DNA from: Chelonobacter sp050613185
Lineage (GTDB): Bacteria > Pseudomonadota > Gammaproteobacteria > Enterobacterales > Pasteurellaceae
Length of the DNA: 64,000 nucleotides
Assembly: GCF_050613185.1 (NCBI RefSeq)
Contig: NZ_CP192511.1
Span: forward strand, 744,001-808,000
Direction of reading: 5' to 3'
This document shows positions 58,924 to 64,000 of this stretch, piece after piece. The notes below the pieces were generated by a model. That model was not told the DNA's origin. It saw only the letters and a list, made by a program, of their open reading frames with translations, and did not search any database. A program made the position numbers and the translations under genes. How positions within the stretch are numbered: position 1 is the first letter of the stretch; each line of letters opens with the position of its first letter.

Positions 58924-59859
58924 ATGCATAAAAGCAAGGTATTCACGGCATTCACTCTTGCCGCCGCCGTGTTGGCAAGCGTCGGTTGCGACAATGATAA
59001 AACCGGCAATGTTGAAATTGGCGCCGATACGTTGATTATTGACGGTTCCAGCACCGTCTACCCAATTACTAAAGAAGCCGCCGAACGTTTTCTGCGTAAA
59101 AACAAAAACGCCAGTATCTCGGTGAAATTCTCCGGCAGCGGCGCCGGTTTTCAACTGTTTTGCAGCGGCAAAAGCGATATTAACGATGCCTCCCGTCCGA
59201 TTAACGACCAGGAAAAAGCGTTGTGCGCACAAAACGGCATTGCCTATACCGCACTTCCGCTTGCCGTGGACACCATTGCCGTGGTCACGCATCTGAAAAA
59301 CGATTGGGCGAACGATTTGAGTGTCGCCGAACTGAAAACCATCTGGCAGAAAGCCGCCGAAGGCAAGATAACCAACTGGAACCAAGTGCGGTCAGGTTTT
59401 CCGGACAAACCGCTGGCTTTATATGGTCGCGGACAGGCCTCAGGCACCTACGACTATTTCACCGATAAAATCACCGATGAAGCCGGGGTCAGCCGCAGCG
59501 ACTACAGCGCGTCGGAAAATGAAGAGGAGTTGGTGGGGAAAATCGCCAACGATCCGAACGCACTCGCGTTTTTCGGTATCGGCGCCTATCACCGCCATTG
59601 GCAGGAATTGAAACTATTGGCGATCGACAACGGTAACGGCGCGGTCGCCCCGTCGCTGCAAACCGCCGCCGACGGCAGCTATCAGCCTTTAACCCGTCGG
59701 TTGTATTTGTATGTCAACAATGCGTCGTTAAAGGATAAGCAAGATTTAAAACCGTTCTTGCAACATTACTACGGCAATCTGCGCACCTGGTTGCACTTCA
59801 CCGGTTATATGCCGCTGCACAACAGCGATTACCAAACGATATTGGACCAGTTGCAATAA
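58924..59859 (+). CDS. Orphan PstS-like phosphate-binding lipoprotein
   Basis: A 311-residue periplasmic binding protein of the PstS type. Residues 1-22 are a lipoprotein signal ending LASVGC (C22). The binding motifs are clear: IDGSSTVYPITKEAAERF (about 40-57), VKFSGSGAGFQLFCSGKSDINDASRPI (about 68-94), YTALPLAVDTIAVV and GRGQASGTYDYFTDKI (about 168-183) match the phosphate-contacting loops. PstS normally works with PstC, PstA and PstB, but none are here. Instead the gene is third in a Pho-box transcript with a sodium/phosphate symporter. It may feed the symporter, sense phosphate, or serve a distant Pst system. Confidence 0.85.
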   Translation: MHKSKVFTAFTLAAAVLASVGCDNDKTGNVEIGADTLIIDGSSTVYPITKEAAERFLRKNKNASISVKFSGSGAGFQLFCSGKSDINDASRPINDQEKALCAQNGIAYTALPLAVDTIAVVTHLKNDWANDLSVAELKTIWQKAAEGKITNWNQVRSGFPDKPLALYGRGQASGTYDYFTDKITDEAGVSRSDYSASENEEELVGKIANDPNALAFFGIGAYHRHWQELKLLAIDNGNGAVAPSLQTAADGSYQPLTRRLYLYVNNASLKDKQDLKPFLQHYYGNLRTWLHFTGYMPLHNSDYQTILDQLQ

Positions 59860-59880
59860 CCGCACGTTAACCTTGCATGG

Positions 59881-59926
59881 AAACAACCACCGCCACCGAG
59901 AAACATCAAAGTGCGGTGGTTGTTTT
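59881..59926 (+). terminator. Terminator between the PstS-like gene and yeaK
   Basis: AAACAACCACCGC (59881-59893) and GCGGTGGTTGTTT (59913-59925) form a perfect 13-pair stem, with T on one side and A on the other. It can stop both convergent transcripts. The loop side holds an uptake core. Confidence 0.9.
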
Positions 59927-59969
59927 CATCTATTCTGACGGAACGCCGCCGATAGCGCCATTGATCCCT

Positions 59970-60461
59970 CTAGCCAGTGAGGCGAATAAACCGGGCTAAT
60001 TGAGGTTGGGCAATCCGAAAATAGTCTTCGGTATACAAAATAATCGAACGTTCTAGGGTTCCGGCGTTAAATGCCAATTCGGAATAACGTTCGGCGAGAG
60101 AAGGATCGGCGATTAATGCCAACTTCGGATGAAAGCTGAACGGCGGAATGGCGCCGAACACGCAGTCGGTCAAGCTCATCACTTCCGCCGGGCTGGATAA
60201 CGCGGCTTTATGCGCACCGAACGCAGCGGCAATTTTTGCCAGATCCGCTTGCCGATCCGCCGGCAGGATTGCCAAGACCGTCTGTTTCACTCCGTTACCT
60301 TTTAAGGTACACACCAACGCTTTTGCGCCCTGTCCGAGTTCGGTGCCGCGAATCTTCGCCACTTCTTCCGATTTGCCGGCAGTAGGGTGTTCAACCACGC
60401 GGTAACGCGCTTGCTGTTGATTCAGCAGTTCGACGACTTGTTGGAAAGTTTGTTGTGACAT
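59970..60461 (-). CDS. yeaK: Mischarged aminoacyl-tRNA deacylase YeaK
   Basis: A 163-residue YbaK/ProX-type editing domain protein. The sequence RVVEHPTAGKSEEVAKIRGTELGQGAKALVCTLKGNGVKQTVLAILPADRQADL and CVFGAIPPFSFHPKLALIADP matches the E. coli YeaK group, not YbaK. The conserved lysine of the active site lies in GAKALV. YeaK removes serine and some other residues wrongly attached to tRNA. It is the last minus-strand gene before ftsX upstream; a terminator after ftsX separates them, so it probably has its own promoter. Confidence 0.88.
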   Translation of the reverse strand: MSQQTFQQVVELLNQQQARYRVVEHPTAGKSEEVAKIRGTELGQGAKALVCTLKGNGVKQTVLAILPADRQADLAKIAAAFGAHKAALSSPAEVMSLTDCVFGAIPPFSFHPKLALIADPSLAERYSELAFNAGTLERSIILYTEDYFRIAQPQLARFIRLTG

Positions 60462-60498
60462 TATTTTTTCAGCCAGAGTAAAGTGCGGTTAAACAAGA

Positions 60499-60521
60499 TA
60501 AAAGGGGCAACTAACGCCCCT
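60499..60521 (-). terminator. Terminator of ftsY-ftsE-ftsX
   Basis: On the minus strand AGGGGC (60521-60516) pairs with GCCCCT (60508-60503) and runs into TTTTAT. The ftsX stop codon lies in the loop. Confidence 0.7.
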
Positions 60522-61446
60522 CGTCCAAACGGTTGATATGTTTCTTCGCCGCAATCCAAGCGCCGCACCAGCCGGTGAACGCCGCCAGCATGATGATAAA
60601 CAGGGTTTCAATCAAATTGATTCCGTTCAATTCATATTTCACCGCAAAAATATCGGCGACATAGGCAATCGCCGTAGAAAAATAGGCGATGGTGATTGCA
60701 CTTAACAACGCCGCCAAAATACCGCCGATAATGCCGTAGATTAAGCCGGTGTATAAAAACGGACGCAGCACAAAATGTTCGGTGGCGCCAAGCAGTTTGG
60801 TGACTTCGATATTGGCGCGGCTGCTGTACACATCGGAACGGATACTGTTGCCGATCACCAAGATCACTGCCAGCAACATCAACAGGGTGCAAACCACCGC
60901 AATCCGCCCCGCCAGCCAAGTGATGGCGCCCAATTTTTCCAGCCAGTCGCTGTCTAACCGCACTTCGTCCACCCCTTTCACTTTAGTCAGGTTCATACGC
61001 AGATCCGTCAGTTTATTCGCCTGTTGATATTCCTCTGTCGGCGTGACCATCACCACCGCCGGCAACGGGTTATCGTCCAATAATTCGAGCTCGGTACCAA
61101 AGCCTGACCAAGCGCGGAACTCCTCCAAACTCTGTTGGCGCGAAATATAACTGAGTGAGGCGACGCCGTTTTGCCGGCGCAATTTGTCCGCTACCAAATT
61201 GGCGTCGGTTTCGCTCAAGGTTTTATCCAAATACACGCTGATCTGCGATTCCGGGTAAAATTCGGTTGCCGCTTGCTTGGTATTTTTCCACAACAGATAG
61301 CTGATGGTCGGAATGGTGAGCGAAACCGCAATCACCAATACGGTCAGCAAAGTGCCGACCCGTTTCAACCACAAATCGGCGAACACCGACTTCAATACAT
61401 ATTGGATTTGCATCCAAAAAGGCGCTTGTAAACGACGTGAACTCAT
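60511..61446 (-). CDS. ftsX: Cell division protein FtsX
   Basis: Membrane subunit of the FtsEX complex that activates cell-wall amidases at the septum. The 311-residue protein has four spans (about residues 28-48, 180-205, 232-258 and 280-303) and a periplasmic domain between the first two (FYPESQISVYLDKTLSETDANLVADKLRRQNGVASLSYISRQQSLEEFRAW). GNSIRSDVYSSRANIEVTKLLGATEHFVLRPFLYTG is the typical MacB-like cytoplasmic loop. It starts 11 bases after ftsE. In many gammaproteobacteria rpoH comes next; here yeaK does. Confidence 0.96.
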   Translation of the reverse strand: MSSRRLQAPFWMQIQYVLKSVFADLWLKRVGTLLTVLVIAVSLTIPTISYLLWKNTKQAATEFYPESQISVYLDKTLSETDANLVADKLRRQNGVASLSYISRQQSLEEFRAWSGFGTELELLDDNPLPAVVMVTPTEEYQQANKLTDLRMNLTKVKGVDEVRLDSDWLEKLGAITWLAGRIAVVCTLLMLLAVILVIGNSIRSDVYSSRANIEVTKLLGATEHFVLRPFLYTGLIYGIIGGILAALLSAITIAYFSTAIAYVADIFAVKYELNGINLIETLFIIMLAAFTGWCGAWIAAKKHINRLDEGR

Positions 61447-61457
61447 ACTGTTGCCCT

Positions 61458-62117
61458 CTATTGAAATGCGCGCAAATGCCCTTGTTCCAGCACAAGGGTC
61501 GGTTTCGGGTGTTGTTGGATAATCGCATGATCGTGGGTGGCAATCAGCACGGTGACGCCGATACGGTTAAATTCTTCAAACAAACGGAAAATTTCCTGCG
61601 ATAAGGCTTTATCCAGATTACCGGTCGGTTCATCCGCCAGCAGCAGTTGCGGACGATTCACCACCGCACGCGCAATATCCACCCGTTGCTGCTCGCCGCC
61701 GGACAGATGTAACGGCAAATGGTTGGCGCGGTGTAATAAACCGACTTTATCCAATGCCGCCGACGCACGGCGTTTGATTTCGTTCGGGTGCATACCGCTG
61801 ATAATCAAGGGTAACGACACGTTTTCCAGCACCGAGCGGTCGGTCAGCAGGCGGTAATCTTGGTGTACCATGCCGATTTGACGACGCAAAAACGGAATCT
61901 GCTCGGCGCTGATACGGGTAATATCATGTCCGTTAAAAAACACGTTGCCGCCGTTGGCACGCTCAATGCCCATAATCAATTTCAACAGCGTGCTTTTACC
62001 GGCGCCGGAGTGCCCGGTCAGGTAACTCATGCTGCCGACCGGCAGATGGAAAGTCAGCCCTTGTAACGCCTGTTTGCCGCCCAAATAGGCTTTGCTTACA
62101 TTTAAAAAACGGATCAT
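61458..62117 (-). CDS. ftsE: Cell division ATP-binding protein FtsE
   Basis: ABC-type ATPase of FtsEX. The 219-residue protein has Walker A GHSGAGKSTLLKL (residues about 35-47), the Q-loop, signature LSGGEQQRVDIARAVV (about 138-153) and Walker B LLLADEPTGNLD, then the H-loop ATHDHAI. Length matches E. coli FtsE (222). It lies 19 bases after ftsY and 11 before ftsX, so the three are one transcript. Confidence 0.97.
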   Translation of the reverse strand: MIRFLNVSKAYLGGKQALQGLTFHLPVGSMSYLTGHSGAGKSTLLKLIMGIERANGGNVFFNGHDITRISAEQIPFLRRQIGMVHQDYRLLTDRSVLENVSLPLIISGMHPNEIKRRASAALDKVGLLHRANHLPLHLSGGEQQRVDIARAVVNRPQLLLADEPTGNLDKALSQEIFRLFEEFNRIGVTVLIATHDHAIIQQHPKPTLVLEQGHLRAFQ

Positions 62118-62136
62118 GTTTTCTCTCTTTTATGCG

Positions 62137-63582
62137 TTATTCACTCTCATGACTAAACAGTGCGTCAATAAATTGCTGCGCCTCAAACGGGCGCAAGTCA
62201 TCGATTTTTTCGCCCACGCCGATATAGCGGATCGGCACGTTAAATTGATCGGCAATCGCAAAAATCACGCCGCCTTTGGCGGTGCCGTCCAATTTAGTCA
62301 GGCTGATTCCGGTTAAGCCGACCGCTTCGTTAAACAGTTTGGCTTGGCTGATGGCATTTTGTCCGGTACCTGCATCCAACGTCAGCATAATTTCGTGCGG
62401 CGCTTGCGGATCGAGCTTCTGCATGACACGTACGATTTTTTTCAATTCGTCCATTAAGTGGTTTTTATTTTGTAACCGTCCGGCGGTATCCGCCAGCAAC
62501 ACATCAATATTTTTCGCTTTTGCCGATTCGATGGCATCAAAAATCACCGAGGCGGAATCGGAACCGCTGCTTTGTGCCACCACCGGAATATTGTTGCGCT
62601 CGCCCCAGACTTGCAACTGCTCCACCGCTGCGGCACGGAAGGTGTCGCCTGCCGCCAACATCACCGATTTGCCTTCCGATTGTAACTGACGCGCCAATTT
62701 GCCGATGGTGGTGGTTTTGCCGACCCCGTTCACCCCGACCATTAAAATCACAAATGGTTTTTTATCAGTGATGACTAACGGTTGCGCAACCGGTTGTAGA
62801 ATCGCCGCCATTTCCTCTTTCAATTTTTGGTACAGCTGTTCAGCGTCACCCAACTCTTTTTTCGAGGCGTGCTGGGTCAAGTTATGGATAATTTTCGTGG
62901 TGGTCGGCATACCGATATCGGCAATCAACAATTGCTCTTCCAACTCTTCAAACAGTTCATCGTCGATTTTTTTACCGACAAACAGATTACGGAAACCCGC
63001 CCCCAAATTCTGTTTGGTTTTCACCAAGCCTTTCAACAAACGACTGAAAAAACCGCCTTCACTCGGTTTTTCCTGTTCTTTTGGCGGTGCTTCCCGCTCC
63101 GCCTGTTCCTGCGCCAACCGCACTTGTTCCGCTTGTGCCGCCGCTTCCCGTTGCGCCTGTTCCTGCGCCAACCGCACTTGTTCTGCTTGCGCTGCCGCTT
63201 CCCGCTCCGCCTGTTCCTGCGCTAACCGCACTTGTTCCGCTTGCGCTGCCGCTTCCTGTTGCGCCTGTTCTTGCGCTAACCGCACTTGTTCCGCTTGCGC
63301 TGCCGCTTCCTGTTGCGCCTGTTCCTGCGCCAACCGCACTTGTTCTGCTTGCGCTGCCGCTTCCCGTGCTGCCTGTTCCTGCGCCAACCGCTCTTGTTCC
63401 GCTTGCGCTGCCGCTTCCCGTGCTGCTTGTTCCTGCGCTTCCCGTGCTGCTTGTTCCTGCGCTAACCGCACTTGTTCCGCTTGCGCTGACCGCTCTTGCT
63501 CGGCTTGCTGCTGTTCTTGTTGCTCTTTTTTGCCCAAGCCCAACCAAGACCAAAAACCGCCCTTTTTCTTGTTATCCGTCAT
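62137..63582 (-). CDS. ftsY: Signal recognition particle receptor FtsY
   Basis: SRP receptor GTPase that brings ribosomes making membrane proteins to the translocon. The 481-residue protein has the A domain (residues 1 to about 180), an NG domain starting near EGGFFSRLLKGLVKTKQNLG, the P-loop GVNGVGKTTTIGKLARQLQ, DTAGRLQNKNHLMDELKK and TKLDGTAKGGVIFA. The A domain is replaced almost entirely by tandem copies of an 18-residue unit rich in Ala, Glu and Gln (residues 35-168). The N terminus keeps the membrane-contacting GFWSWLGLGKK. The NG domain looks normal; the repeat length is probably tolerated because the A domain is variable in the family. Confidence 0.96.
   Translation of the reverse strand: MTDNKKKGGFWSWLGLGKKEQQEQQQAEQERSAQAEQVRLAQEQAAREAQEQAAREAAAQAEQERLAQEQAAREAAAQAEQVRLAQEQAQQEAAAQAEQVRLAQEQAQQEAAAQAEQVRLAQEQAEREAAAQAEQVRLAQEQAQREAAAQAEQVRLAQEQAEREAPPKEQEKPSEGGFFSRLLKGLVKTKQNLGAGFRNLFVGKKIDDELFEELEEQLLIADIGMPTTTKIIHNLTQHASKKELGDAEQLYQKLKEEMAAILQPVAQPLVITDKKPFVILMVGVNGVGKTTTIGKLARQLQSEGKSVMLAAGDTFRAAAVEQLQVWGERNNIPVVAQSSGSDSASVIFDAIESAKAKNIDVLLADTAGRLQNKNHLMDELKKIVRVMQKLDPQAPHEIMLTLDAGTGQNAISQAKLFNEAVGLTGISLTKLDGTAKGGVIFAIADQFNVPIRYIGVGEKIDDLRPFEAQQFIDALFSHESE
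63079..63480 (-). repeat. 54-bp coding tandem repeat in ftsY carrying uptake signals
   Basis: Seven copies of AEQVRLAQEQAQQEAAAQ or close variants occupy FtsY residues 35-168; the first copy has eight extra residues. The GAA-CAA-GTG-CGG-TTG codons for EQVRL contain AAGTGCGGT, so most units carry an uptake core; six cores are present (near 63117, 63171, 63225, 63279, 63333 and 63468). The copy whose unit reads AEQERL lacks it. Units differ by a few bases, so the array is not freshly made. Confidence 0.9.
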
Positions 63583-63725
63583 TGCTGTTCTCTCACTACT
63601 GCTGTGTCGATTCGGTTATGAATTCAAGTCTGTTCAAAGATAATTCAAATTGTGCGTTAGTTTATCACCGAACCGCTTTTTTTGTGAAATTTTCTCGACA
63701 AATCAGCCCATTCCGGCGACAAAAG

Positions 63726-63758
63726 AAAACGGAATAATCCGCGCCGTTATTCCGTTTT
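63726..63758 (-). terminator. Terminator of pepT
   Basis: AAAACGGAATAA (63726-63737) and TTATTCCGTTTT (63747-63758) form a perfect 12-pair stem with a nine-base loop. On the minus strand it ends in TTTTCTTTT, 24 bases after the pepT stop. It is nearly symmetric and may also act on the other strand. Confidence 0.88.
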
Positions 63759-63781
63759 GCGACCGCACTTTTAGCGGCGGC

Positions 63782-64000
63782 TTATCCGCCCGCCGCCTGT
63801 TTGATCAGCTGCAAGGTCAATTCGCAGGATTTGACAAACGACGGCAGCGGTAGAAATTCGAATTTGGAATGGAAATTATGCGCGCCGGTAAAATAGTTCG
63901 GGGTGGTTATGCCTTTGACCGATAAGGCTGCGCCGTCGGTGCCGCCGCGCATTGGGGTGACTTTGGCGGCAATGCCGAGCTGCTGCATGGCGCTGAATAA
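63782..64000 (-). CDS. pepT: Peptidase T, C-terminal part (5' end outside window)
   Basis: PepT is a zinc tripeptidase that removes N-terminal residues from tripeptides. Only the last 72 codons are here; the frame stays open to the right edge (LFSAMQQLG...). The sequence KVTPMRGGTDGAALSVKGITTPNYFTGAHNFHSKFEFLPL is the C-terminal part of the catalytic domain with the final zinc-ligand histidine in HNFHSKFE, typical of M20B PepT. The start and most of the enzyme lie beyond the window. Confidence 0.93.
   Translation of the reverse strand, partial: LFSAMQQLGIAAKVTPMRGGTDGAALSVKGITTPNYFTGAHNFHSKFEFLPLPSFVKSCELTLQLIKQAAGG

Noticed and set aside
63079..63480. CRISPR array
   Set aside because: The repeated units are tandem with no unique spacers and are in frame within ftsY.
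62699..63643. Long plus-strand frame of 314 codons with Cys- and Ala-rich repeats opposite ftsY
   Set aside because: It is the antisense reading of the ftsY tandem repeat and GTPase domain; the repeat keeps several frames open. The minus-strand FtsY is a clear, complete protein.

Overview
The window reads as chromosomal DNA of a member of the Pasteurellaceae. The 9-base DNA uptake core AAGTGCGGT, or its complement ACCGCACTT, recurs through the window inside genes, between genes and as facing pairs that form terminators. That is the Haemophilus influenzae-type uptake signal, not the ACAAGCGGT type of Actinobacillus pleuropneumoniae. Gene order also fits this family: glgBXCAP; a DeoR regulator followed by ltnD-otnK-otnC-otnI-denD and a GntP-family permease; yihI-DUF2489-hemN; ftsY-ftsE-ftsX. 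The genus cannot be fixed from this sequence alone. No tRNA, rRNA, CRISPR array, complete insertion sequence or prophage was seen.

Layout. 0-1.1 kb: the end of era, then a gene-free stretch of repeats. 1.1-2.8 kb: queC-queD-queE behind a preQ1-I riboswitch. 2.9-4.6 kb: a hipBA-type toxin-antitoxin pair behind a palindromic operator. 4.6-8.0 kb: pabA, yihY, dtd, a SIMPL-domain protein and slyD. 8.0-9.3 kb (minus): a GIY-YIG protein and an EamA exporter. 9.5-13.2 kb: murB, birA, a DUF2322-like gene and an alanine/sodium symporter. 13.4-16.3 kb: metJ divergent from metL. 16.3-17.7 kb: an AraC-type regulator and a secreted PEBP-like protein. 17.8-27.4 kb (minus): the complete glycogen operon. 27.7-29.2 kb: zapB divergent from glpX.

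29.3-42.4 kb is a sugar-acid region. It holds a DeoR repressor, the L-threonate/D-erythronate pathway to dihydroxyacetone phosphate, its permease, three hydrolase-type genes of unknown role (a secreted esterase, a cyclase-family enzyme, and an alpha/beta hydrolase fused to a membrane domain), and divergent gntK and gntP with GntR and CRP sites. 42.4-43.0 kb is a nest of repeats and hairpins. 43.0-45.4 kb: yihI, a DUF2489 protein and hemN. 45.4-50.7 kb (minus): carA and carB with a PhzF-family gene between them. 51.0-57.4 kb: mlaA, yfbU, rlmD, relA, a hairpin cluster, dgkA and an unrecognised gene. 57.4-59.9 kb: a Pho-box-driven set of a sodium/phosphate symporter, a small coiled-coil protein and an orphan PstS-like lipoprotein. 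60.0-64.0 kb (minus): yeaK, ftsX, ftsE, ftsY with a 54-bp coding tandem repeat carrying uptake signals, and the 3' end of pepT.

The points most worth a second look are: the Pho-regulated symporter plus orphan binding protein set; the dispersed short and long forms of an intergenic repeat at 13.25 and 42.55 kb; the FtsY repeat that multiplies uptake signals; the three-gene hydrolase set at 36.3-40.2 kb; and the hairpin-rich intergenic regions at 0.3-1.05 and 56.04-56.2 kb.
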